Source of the DNA: Actinomycetes bacterium
GTDB taxonomy: Bacteria > Actinomycetota > Actinomycetes > Streptosporangiales > Streptosporangiaceae
Length of the DNA stretch: 9,368 nucleotides
Assembly (NCBI GenBank): GCA_025964635.1
Contig: JAOPYP010000749.1
Span: 1-9,368 of the forward strand
Direction of reading: 5' to 3'
Shown in pieces: positions 1-4,583 of this stretch. Under the pieces are notes generated by a model. It saw nothing but the letters and a program-made list of their open reading frames with translations, was not told the DNA's origin and did not search any database. The position numbers and the translations under genes are program-made. Numbering within the stretch: position 1 is the first letter of the stretch; each line of letters begins with the position of its first letter.

Positions 1-774
1 CCGGCGGCGCCCCGGCCGCTGCCGGGCGGGCCGCTGCGGGTCCGGCTGCGCGGCGTCCAGGTGCGGTACGAGCCGGACGGCCCGCTGGCCATCGACGGCG
101 TGGACCTCGACCTGGACGCTGGCCGCCGGGTCGCGCTGATCGGCCCGAGCGGGGCCGGCAAGTCCACGGTGGCCGCCCTGCTGCTGCGGTTCTGCGACCT
201 GGCGGGCGGTTCGGCCACCCTGGGCGGCGCCGACCTGGCCGGTTACGACCCTGATGAGGTCCGCACCGTGATCAGCGGCTGTGCCCAGGATCCCCACCTG
301 TTCGACACGACCATCGCCGGGAACATCCGGCTGGCCCGGCCGGGGGCCAGCCCGGACGAGGTGGCGGAGGCCGCCGGGCGGGCCCGCCTGCTGCCCTGGA
401 TCGCCTCGCTGCCGCGGGGCTGGGACACCCCGGTCGGAGCGCGGGGCACCGCCGTCTCAGGTGGCGAGCGGCAGCGGATCGCGCTGGCCCGGGCGCTGCT
501 GGCCGACCCGGCGCTGCTGATCCTGGACGAGCCCACCGCGCACCTGGACCCGGACAACCGGCGCGCGCTGACCGCGGACCTGCTGGCCGCGACCGCGCAG
601 GGCACCACCCGCGGCCGGGCGACGCTGCTCATCACGCACGAGATGGACGGGCTGGACCAGGTGGATGAGATCGTCGTGCTGGACCGCGGCCGGGTCGCCG
701 AGCGGGGCACGCACCAGGCGCTGCTCGAGGCGGGGGGCCTGTACCAGCGGATGTGGGCGGCAGCGCAGCCCTGA
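1..774 (+). CDS. cydC: Thiol reductant ABC exporter, ATP-binding C-terminal part (CydC-like), 5'-truncated
   Basis: The reading frame is open from base 1, so the gene starts outside the window; about 257 C-terminal residues are visible. They form a complete ABC nucleotide-binding domain. Walker A is GPSGAGKST (bases about 145-171), the Q-loop is CAQDPHLF, the signature is VSGGERQR, Walker B is ALLILDEP and the H-loop is LLITHE. The wording around the Q-loop (AQDPHLFDTTIAGNIRLARP) and the DEPTAHLDP stretch are typical of CydC rather than general multidrug exporters. CydC pairs with CydD in the inner membrane to export cysteine/glutathione, which cytochrome bd oxidase assembly requires. The membrane domain, and possibly a fused CydD or cydAB genes, would lie upstream. 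It ends 13 bases before the convergent PPOX gene. CydC versus another heterodimeric ABC exporter cannot be fully settled without the membrane domain. Confidence 0.85.
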   Translation, partial: PAAPRPLPGGPLRVRLRGVQVRYEPDGPLAIDGVDLDLDAGRRVALIGPSGAGKSTVAALLLRFCDLAGGSATLGGADLAGYDPDEVRTVISGCAQDPHLFDTTIAGNIRLARPGASPDEVAEAAGRARLLPWIASLPRGWDTPVGARGTAVSGGERQRIALARALLADPALLILDEPTAHLDPDNRRALTADLLAATAQGTTRGRATLLITHEMDGLDQVDEIVVLDRGRVAERGTHQALLEAGGLYQRMWAAAQP

Positions 775-785
775 GTCAGCTGCGC
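763..785. terminator. Stem-loop at the cydC / PPOX convergence
   Basis: Perfect 7-base inverted repeat GCGCAGC / GCTGCGC around a 9-base loop that contains the cydC stop codon. The gap between the two convergent genes is only 13 bases, so this stem could serve both strands. There is no T-run, which is common for actinobacterial terminators. It is inferred from structure and position only. Confidence 0.4.
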
Positions 786-787
786 AC

Positions 788-1204
788 CTAGGCGACCAGC
801 CGGAAGCCGTCCACCATGTCTGCCCGGATCGCGATGACGTCGTCGGGGCCGCCCGCCACCCAGGGCTGGAGGAGCCGCCGGAAGCGGTCGGCCTCGAGCC
901 CGTCCGTGAGGCGGCTGGCCCGGCCCACGATGATCACGGTCCAGCCGAGGTGGGTGTCCGGGTCGATCAGGTCGGCCTCGTAGGCGACCACCATGCCGGT
1001 GTTGTCACCCACCGCGATATTGATCGTGGTGCCCACGTAGGCCCGGATGACCACCTGGTCGCCGTCCACCACGTGGTTGACCGGCCGGATGGCGGGGAGG
1101 GCCAGATGGGTGAAGACCAGCCGGCCTACGGAGACGCTGCGCAGCAGCCGGAGCGACTCGTCCCGGGGCAGGGCTTCCAGCCTCCGCGTGTCCGTCATGC
1201 TCAT
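788..1204 (-). CDS. Pyridoxamine 5'-phosphate oxidase (PPOX) family protein
   Basis: The protein has 138 residues, the usual size for small single-domain FMN- or F420-binding split-barrel proteins. Visible features are the opening LLRSVSVGRLVFT, the barrel strand LPAIRPVNHVVDGDQVVIR (about residues 37-54), and VVAYEADLIDP...GWTVIIVGRAS (about 72-97). These match the 'PPOX-class, stress-associated' actinobacterial type. The likely role is flavin/deazaflavin-dependent redox chemistry in the cytoplasm; the substrate is unknown. The start is the ATG at 1204, which has GGGAGGTGCG directly upstream; a second ATG two codons on (1198) is equally well spaced. The frame stays open to 1411, but that extension is repetitive and not protein-like. 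The family includes Rv0080, a DosR-regulon member in M. tuberculosis, which fits the sensor genes downstream in the window. The exact cofactor cannot be decided. Confidence 0.85.
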   Translation of the reverse strand: MSMTDTRRLEALPRDESLRLLRSVSVGRLVFTHLALPAIRPVNHVVDGDQVVIRAYVGTTINIAVGDNTGMVVAYEADLIDPDTHLGWTVIIVGRASRLTDGLEADRFRRLLQPWVAGGPDDVIAIRADMVDGFRLVA

Positions 1205-1236
1205 CGCACCTCCCGCACGGCCTCCCGGTGGCCCTG

Positions 1237-1280
1237 CCGCCCCTGCTGGCCGCCCCTGCTGGGCACCTGGCCGCCCCTGC
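1237..1280. repeat. Three copies of CCGCCCCTGC
   Basis: CCGCCCCTGC occurs at 1237, 1250 and 1271; the first two copies extend to CCGCCCCTGCTGG and are directly adjacent. It lies just upstream of the PPOX gene (its 5' leader or promoter zone). It may be slippage-derived low-complexity DNA. No function is visible. Confidence 0.6.
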
Positions 1281-1312
1281 CCATCACCCTCCCGCGGTCC
1301 AGGCCCGGCTGG

Positions 1313-1332
1313 TAGGGGCCAAGGTCCCCCTG
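1313..1332 (-). promoter_or_regulatory. Possible degenerate DosR-type box upstream of the PPOX gene
   Basis: On the minus strand the sequence reads GGGACCTTGGCCCC. It matches 10 of the 12 defined positions of the mycobacterial DosR core GGGACTTNNGTCCC and has imperfect dyad symmetry. It lies about 110 bases upstream of the PPOX start. In DNA this GC-rich such matches arise by chance, so the call is weak and rests on the nearby DosR-like regulator. Confidence 0.25.
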
Positions 1333-1362
1333 CGGGCGCCCCGGCCACCGCGGCTGGGGCCG

Positions 1363-1395
1363 GCCGCCGGAAGGGATAGCCGCCGGAAGGGATAG
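1363..1395. repeat. Perfect 16-base tandem duplication
   Basis: CCGCCGGAAGGGATAG occurs twice head-to-tail at 1364-1379 and 1380-1395 with no mismatch; one further base of the period extends left. It sits between the MarR and PPOX genes. Read on the minus strand it is CTATCCCTTCCGGCGG twice, upstream of the PPOX gene. It could be a recent slippage duplication or a doubled protein-binding site spaced about 1.5 helical turns apart. Confidence 0.8.
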
Positions 1396-1421
1396 TGGTA
1401 CCGAAGACCATCGCGGGGCGG

Positions 1422-1441
1422 GGCGCCCGGCGCCGGGCGCC
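1422..1441 (-). terminator. 20-base perfect palindrome after the MarR gene
   Basis: GGCGCCCGGCGCCGGGCGCC is its own reverse complement. It starts 6 bases beyond the MarR stop codon, so as RNA it would fold into a very stable GC stem right after the reading frame. There is no U-tract. Termination is the simplest reading. Confidence 0.5.
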
Positions 1442-1447
1442 GGGAAG

Positions 1448-1939
1448 CTAGCGCAGGAGCAGTTCGCTGAGCCCGCGGGCCAGGTCGGCGCGCCCGCCGG
1501 GGCTCATCGCCTCCATCACCTGGCGCAGCGCCGTCCGCCGCTGGTCCCCGATCCAGGCGGTGAGCCGCTGGCCGGACTCGGTCAGCTGCAGCAGGATCTC
1601 CCGGCGGCTGGCCGCGGGCACGCGGGCCAGGAGACCGGCCGCCACCAGGCGGTCGCAGAGCCGGCTGGTCGCCGACGGTGAGGTGCCCAGCGTGCGCGCC
1701 AGGCCGGTGATGTTCAGGTCGTCTGCGGCGTCGATGACGAGCAGGGCGCGGACCTGGGCGGGCGGGAGCATCGCGCCGAGTTCCTCGATGGCGCGCTGCC
1801 AGGCCTCGAGCAGGACCGCCAATCCGGCTTCCGCGCGCTCCAGGTCCGCCGGGACGGCCCCCGGGCGCTGGTGCGTGTCCCGGTCGGCAGGGACTGCGCC
1901 CTGCTGCGCCGTGTCCAGCTGAACCGTGTCCTGGTTCAT
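1448..1939 (-). CDS. MarR-family winged-helix transcriptional regulator
   Basis: The protein has 163 residues, the usual MarR length. Residues 32-70 form the first dimerisation helices (LERAEAGLAVLLEAWQRAIEEL...). The winged helix spans about 75-121, with the recognition helix around TSPSATSRLCDRLVAAGLL and a wing at VPAASRREILLQLTESGQ. A C-terminal dimerisation helix follows. MarR proteins bind DNA as dimers and usually repress their own gene or a neighbour, releasing on a phenolic ligand or cysteine oxidation. The only cysteine (Cys95) lies in the recognition helix. The ATG start has AGGAGG only 3 bases upstream, a tight but usable spacing. The first ~30 residues repeat the phrase AVPAD and look disordered. 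A near-palindrome GTGCGTATCGTAC at 1989-2001 in the short upstream gap could be its operator. Ligand and targets are unknown. Confidence 0.9.
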   Translation of the reverse strand: MNQDTVQLDTAQQGAVPADRDTHQRPGAVPADLERAEAGLAVLLEAWQRAIEELGAMLPPAQVRALLVIDAADDLNITGLARTLGTSPSATSRLCDRLVAAGLLARVPAASRREILLQLTESGQRLTAWIGDQRRTALRQVMEAMSPGGRADLARGLSELLLR

Positions 1940-1988
1940 CAGCCTCCTGGGGCCGCCCTGCTCAGGACCCTGCTAGGGACCTGTGGTC

Positions 1989-2001
1989 GTGCGTATCGTA
2001 C
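1989..2001 (-). promoter_or_regulatory. Imperfect dyad and possible -10 upstream of MarR gene
   Basis: GTGCGTATCGTAC is an interrupted inverted repeat (GT.CG / CG.AC). It overlaps TACGAT (1995-2000, minus strand), a plausible actinobacterial -10 hexamer. It lies about 50 bases upstream of the MarR start, where an autoregulatory operator would be expected. No good -35 is visible. Confidence 0.3.
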
Positions 2002-2029
2002 TTTGCCCAGGCTGGCCTGCGGAGCAGGA

Positions 2030-2797
2030 TCAAGGTTGTGAGTCGCCCGCGTACTCGGCCGGCGCCTGTCCGCTGACCCGGGTGACGATCTCAGTGGCCA
2101 GGTCCCGGAGCTTCATCCGCCGGTTGTTCGAGGCCCGGCTGAGCACGGCGAAGGCCCGCTCCGCACCGACGTTCGACTCCGCCATGATGATCCCGATGGC
2201 CTGGTCGATGACCGCCCGGGACCGCAGCGCGTTGTTGAGCTGGTCGGCCAGGTCGCGGGCCCGGGCGTAACGGGTCATGGTCACGATGGCGGCCGCGGCG
2301 GGCGCGATGAACAGCGAGACCAGCCCCTCGTCGAGCCGGCTGAAGCCGTCGGTGTCGCGGCTGCTCAGGTTCAGGGCCCCGAGCCGCTGGTCACCCACGC
2401 CGAGGCCGGAGGCGAGGTAGCTGCGCAACCCCAGCTCCTTGGCCAGGCTGGTGAACTCCGGCCACCGCTGCTCCGCCTCGGCCAGGCTCCAGCGGTTTAC
2501 CTGCTGCCGCCGGGCCGCGTCCAGGCAGGGACCGTCCTGCAGGAGGTACTGCCGGCGGTCCAGTTCGCGGGTGTCCTCGTCGGTGGCCGCGATCGTGCCC
2601 GGCTTGCCCTGCTCGTCCAGGACGGTCACGCTCGCCGCGCTGCAGCCCGGGACCAGCCGCAGGGCCAGCGCGAGAATGCTCTGCAACGTGTCGTGAACCG
2701 ATTCGTCTTCGGCCAGCGTCCGGCTCAGTACGGTGAAGACCTCGATGAGATCCTCGTACCGCTCGCCGGGCGGCGCTGGCGGCATGTCTTGCTCCAC
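2030..2797 (-). CDS. GAF and ANTAR domain transcription antitermination regulator
   Basis: The protein has 255 residues. Residues about 15-175 are a GAF sensor domain (PGCSAASVTVLDEQGKPGTIAATDE..., then LLQDGPCLDA and LNLSSRDTDGFS). Residues about 185-243 are an ANTAR domain with its typical core SRAVIDQAIGIIMAE, followed by AFAVLSRASNNRRMKLRDLATEIV. ANTAR domains bind paired RNA hairpins and prevent premature termination; the GAF domain presumably senses a small ligand or redox state. This architecture is common in Actinomycetota and usually has no cognate kinase. The longest frame opens at GTG 2797 with GGGGA nine bases upstream. ATG 2785 also has GGAG six bases upstream and would remove four residues, so the start is uncertain. 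The gene lies between the HTH-like and MarR genes on the same strand. Its RNA targets are not known. Confidence 0.92.
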   Translation of the reverse strand: MEQDMPPAPPGERYEDLIEVFTVLSRTLAEDESVHDTLQSILALALRLVPGCSAASVTVLDEQGKPGTIAATDEDTRELDRRQYLLQDGPCLDAARRQQVNRWSLAEAEQRWPEFTSLAKELGLRSYLASGLGVGDQRLGALNLSSRDTDGFSRLDEGLVSLFIAPAAAAIVTMTRYARARDLADQLNNALRSRAVIDQAIGIIMAESNVGAERAFAVLSRASNNRRMKLRDLATEIVTRVSGQAPAEYAGDSQP

Positions 2798-2869
2798 TGC
2801 GCACGTTCCCCTGTCCTGCTGGCCGGGGCGGCCAGGTGCCGTCCGTGCCGCTAGCTGCGGCGTGCCGGT

Positions 2870-2897
2870 GTTATCTCCCTCCGGAAGCCGAGTTCAA
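2870..2897 (-). promoter_or_regulatory. Candidate sigma-70-type promoter for the GAF-ANTAR gene
   Basis: On the minus strand, TTGAAC (2892-2897) and GATAAC (2870-2875) are separated by 16 bases. This is a fair -35/-10 pair, about 70 bases upstream of the GTG start. The stretch is locally less GC-rich than its surroundings. Confidence 0.4.
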
Positions 2898-2940
2898 ACC
2901 GGGACGACCCCCCGGAAAACTGCGCCGCGGCGGTCGGGGA

Positions 2941-2973
2941 GGTCATGACGCTGCCCCTGTAGGCGTCATGACC
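2941..2973. promoter_or_regulatory. Double GTCATGAC inverted repeat
   Basis: Two perfect 11-base arms, GGTCATGACGC (2941-2951) and GCGTCATGACC (2963-2973), flank an 11-base loop. Each arm contains the palindrome GTCATGAC, the two centres being 23 bases apart, about two helical turns. It begins 8 bases past the stop codon of the HTH-like gene and about 145 bases upstream of the GAF-ANTAR start. It can be read as a terminator stem for the former or a two-site operator for the latter. Confidence 0.55.
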
Positions 2974-2981
2974 GGCGGCGG

Positions 2982-3407
2982 CTAGCGGGGAGCGGGCTGG
3001 GCGCGCAGTTCCCGCAGCCGGTGCCGGGCGTCGTCGGCCGGGATGCCGAGGATGGCCGCGATCAGGTCCCAGCTCATGCCCAGGTGCGTGGCGGCGTCGA
3101 GCAGGTCGGCTTCGACCGCGTCGAGGTAGAGCCGCAGGTTGCCGAGCAGGACCAGGCTGGCTCCGAGATCCAGCGGCCCGGGGGGCGGCTGGGCTCCGTA
3201 ACGGGCCGCCAGGCGGACCCCGGCCACGGCCTGAATATCGTCCAGCGTGCTCGCCAGGGATGGATCGGGGACGGGGCTCCCGTCCCGGGTGGAGAGCCGG
3301 AATCGGGCGGCGTCGAGCACTTCGCGGTCCGGGCTGGCCCCCCACGCAGCCCCGGTGGGCGGCTCGGCCGGCCCCCCCAGGCCTTCGTCCGGTTCATGTG
3401 CGAGCAC
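2982..3407 (-). CDS. Small helix-turn-helix-like protein of unknown function
   Basis: The protein has 141 residues starting at GTG, with GGGAG seven bases upstream. I do not recognise a named family. The N-terminal 80 residues are Pro/Gly/Ala-rich and probably loosely folded. Residues about 82-135 are helical: a leucine-rich helix (LVLLGNLRLYLDAVEADLLDAA) followed by THLGMSWDLIAAILGIPADDARHRL. The latter resembles the 'G-x-S-W-x-x-I-A-x-x-L-G' helix-turn-helix found in many small actinobacterial DNA-binding proteins. It is therefore probably a DNA-binding or sigma-4-like protein. It has its own strong promoter and a highly structured leader upstream, unlike the other genes here. A promoter-like element also precedes the next gene on the strand, so cotranscription with GAF-ANTAR is uncertain. 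Confidence 0.75.
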   Translation of the reverse strand: MLAHEPDEGLGGPAEPPTGAAWGASPDREVLDAARFRLSTRDGSPVPDPSLASTLDDIQAVAGVRLAARYGAQPPPGPLDLGASLVLLGNLRLYLDAVEADLLDAATHLGMSWDLIAAILGIPADDARHRLRELRAQPAPR

Positions 3408-3420
3408 GGCTGTACTCCCG

Positions 3421-3436
3421 CTGTCACGCGTGACAG
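3421..3436 (-). promoter_or_regulatory. 16-base perfect palindrome next to the HTH-like gene's ribosome binding site
   Basis: CTGTCACGCGTGACAG is perfectly self-complementary and ends 13 bases before the GTG start, just upstream of the GGGAG Shine-Dalgarno. As DNA it is a classic dimer operator. As RNA it is a 6-bp hairpin with a CGCG loop that could affect ribosome access. Confidence 0.6.
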
Positions 3437-3467
3437 AGGTAGCCGCGCTGCTGGGCTACATCCATGA

Positions 3468-3498
3468 GGCGGGTCCCGCCGGGGCAGGGCGCGCCCTG
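3468..3498 (-). promoter_or_regulatory. Two further palindromes in the HTH-like gene's leader
   Basis: GGCGGG-T-CCCGCC (3468-3480) and CAGGGCGCGCCCTG (3485-3498) are both perfect inverted repeats. The second lies directly downstream of the -10 hexamer and covers the expected transcription start (about 3494). A protein bound there would block initiation. With the palindrome at 3421-3436, the ~90-base leader holds three perfect dyads. Confidence 0.5.
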
Positions 3499-3500
3499 GA

Positions 3501-3529
3501 ATTATGGTCACGGCGGCGACCGTAGTCAA
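3501..3529 (-). promoter_or_regulatory. Near-consensus sigma-70-type promoter for the HTH-like gene
   Basis: On the minus strand, TTGACT (-35, 3524-3529) and CATAAT (-10, 3501-3506) are separated by exactly 17 bases. Each hexamer matches the consensus at 5 of 6 positions, exceptional in DNA this GC-rich. Transcription would start near 3494, giving a leader of about 87 bases. Confidence 0.75.
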
Positions 3530-3754
3530 TACGTCCGGCCGCCCGGGCCGCTGGACCCGCCTGCGATGACGGTGCCCGGGCCGGACTGGCCGGCCGCAGG
3601 CGGCGTCCGTCCTCCCGGATCCGAATGGGCGGCCGATATGCCGGGATTGAGCACTGCGGATTAGTGCCCGCTTAAGACCAGTTAAGGCCGGAAGAACGGC
3701 CGGCGGCCCCGGAGCAGAATCCGGCCGGCCGGTGAGAGATCCCGCCGGGCGTGC
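3530..3754. other. Gene-free stretch between HTH-like promoter and Rv1733c-like gene
   Basis: No convincing gene. An open frame at 3464-3664 (+) has no ribosome binding site and weak third-position GC bias. The right half holds an AT-richer inverted repeat CTTAA-N6-TTAAG (3671-3686), a terminator-like stem (3686-3701) and a CCGGCCGGCCGG palindrome near 3720. The left half is plain GC-rich sequence in which I see nothing further. Confidence 0.5.
3682..3701 (-). terminator. Terminator-like hairpin after the Rv1733c-like gene
   Basis: On the minus strand GGCCG-TTCTTC-CGGCC is a 5-bp GC stem with a 6-base loop, followed immediately by TTAAC. It lies about 55 bases beyond the stop codon at 3755. 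A short U-containing tail after a GC stem is consistent with intrinsic termination, though the tail is brief. Confidence 0.4.
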
Positions 3755-4375
3755 TTAGTGCGTCCGCTTGGTCCAGAGCGGCTCGACGGCTGACCATTCC
3801 GTGGCCCAGCCGGCCAGGCGCCGGCGATCCAGCAGCCGTCTGACCAGCCAGGAAACCCCGAGCAGGATGACGGCCAGGACGGCCGGGGTGAGCGCGACGA
3901 CGGCGATGACCCGGCTCGCGATCTGCCCCTGCCCGATCGGGGGGTAGACCAGCTGGCCACTGTTGTTGACCCAGATCGGCACCGAGCGGCCTGCGCGGCT
4001 GCCCACGGCGGCGGGTACCTCGCCGGTGTGCTGCCGCCCGTCCGGGGCCGTCCACCTGGCCTGCGCCCAGGCCAGTTGCGACGCGCTGTACAGCGGAACG
4101 TCAGAGCTGCGCGAGACCCGGTGCAGCAGCACCGCCGGGATCAGATGCTCGCTCGCCCGCTCGGCCTGCGCCGCCCGGACCGACGCGTTATTGGTCAGAT
4201 GGCCCAGGCCGATGGCGGCCAGCGGGCTGGCGGTCAGGAAGGCCAGCACCAGCCCGAGCCGCACCCAGGCCTCGGCCCGGTCGCAGCCCCGGCGGAGCGG
4301 GTTGGCATCCACACCCATCCGGCGGGCAAGCGCTGCGACCCAGCGCTTGAGCGTCCGCGTCACGCTCACCATCAT
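3755..4375 (-). CDS. Rv1733c-like two-helix membrane protein
   Basis: The protein has 206 residues. An N-terminal basic segment holds the family-type phrase NPLRRGCDRAEAW (residues 25-37). It is followed by a transmembrane helix (about 38-59), an external domain of ~95 residues, and a second transmembrane helix (about 154-178) ending in a basic tail. The external domain contains ARWTAPDGRQHTGEV and RSVPIWVNNSGQLVYPP, the pattern of the Rv1733c family; Rv1733c itself is a DosR-regulated M. tuberculosis latency antigen. Molecular function is unknown for the whole family. The start is uncertain: AGAGG lies 2 bases before ATG 4375 and 5 before ATG 4372, so 4372 may be the real start. The frame remains open to a GTG at 4429 with no fitting ribosome site. 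It is divergent from the histidine kinase, sharing a 208-base upstream region. Confidence 0.85.
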   Translation of the reverse strand: MMVSVTRTLKRWVAALARRMGVDANPLRRGCDRAEAWVRLGLVLAFLTASPLAAIGLGHLTNNASVRAAQAERASEHLIPAVLLHRVSRSSDVPLYSASQLAWAQARWTAPDGRQHTGEVPAAVGSRAGRSVPIWVNNSGQLVYPPIGQGQIASRVIAVVALTPAVLAVILLGVSWLVRRLLDRRRLAGWATEWSAVEPLWTKRTH

Positions 4376-4583
4376 CACCTCTAGCCGGACCGCACCGCAC
4401 CGCGCCCCGGCTTTCCTGCCCTGGTGCACTCATCCAGGAAGCCTTTCTTCCGCTCTCCCGGAGAGTTTTCCCTGGCAGATCACGAGGCAAGGACCGCCGA
4501 GCCACCACAGACAGCACAACGGCCAGGCGATACCGTTGGTTCAGAGATTACGCGCATCCAATGTATGTCCCGGGGAGAACCTG
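4376..4583. promoter_or_regulatory. Divergent promoter region, membrane protein / kinase
   Basis: 208 bases upstream of both genes, more AT-rich than the flanks around 4430-4570. It contains small inverted repeats: TTCCTG (4413-4418) with CAGGAA (4435-4440), GGAAG-N5-CTTCC (4437-4451), and CTCTCC-C-GGAGAG (4453-4465). A weak promoter candidate for the kinase is TTGGTT followed after 17 bases by CAATGT. I found no clear DosR-type GGGACT/AGTCCC box here, which is notable because both genes would be expected targets. Confidence 0.4.

Noticed and set aside
1205..1411. 69-codon N-terminal extension of the PPOX protein
   Set aside because: Encoded by short tandem repeats, Gly/Pro/Ala-rich, and lies upstream of an ATG with a clear GGGAGG site.
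1965..1990. GGGACC-TGT-GGTC and AGGACCC/GGGACCT dyads upstream of the MarR gene as a DosR box
   Set aside because: Spacing between half-sites is off by one base from the DosR box and the outer bases do not match; the second dyad has a central mismatch.
2851..2946. 31-codon minus-strand frame (MTSPTAAAQFSGG...) upstream of GAF-ANTAR
   Set aside because: Only a weak AGGGG site, an A/T-rich codon tail, and a promoter-like element inside it; better read as regulatory DNA.
3464..3664. 66-codon plus-strand frame in the gene-free stretch
   Set aside because: No ribosome binding site, third-position GC clearly below neighbouring genes, and overlaps the opposing promoter of the HTH-like gene.
3686..3701. 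Six-base-loop hairpin as an ANTAR target
   Set aside because: ANTAR targets need two adjacent hairpins whose loops carry A at position 1 and G at position 4; this single loop does not fit on either strand.
3963..4583. Upstream extension of the kinase reading frame (773 codons in all)
   Set aside because: The extra 207 codons run antisense through the Rv1733c-like gene, are not protein-like, and GTG 4584 has a good Shine-Dalgarno and matches the DosS N-terminus.
4376..4583. DosR box in the kinase/membrane protein divergent region
   Set aside because: Looked for GGGAC/GTCCC pairs on both strands; only an isolated GGACC was seen, with no partner half-site.
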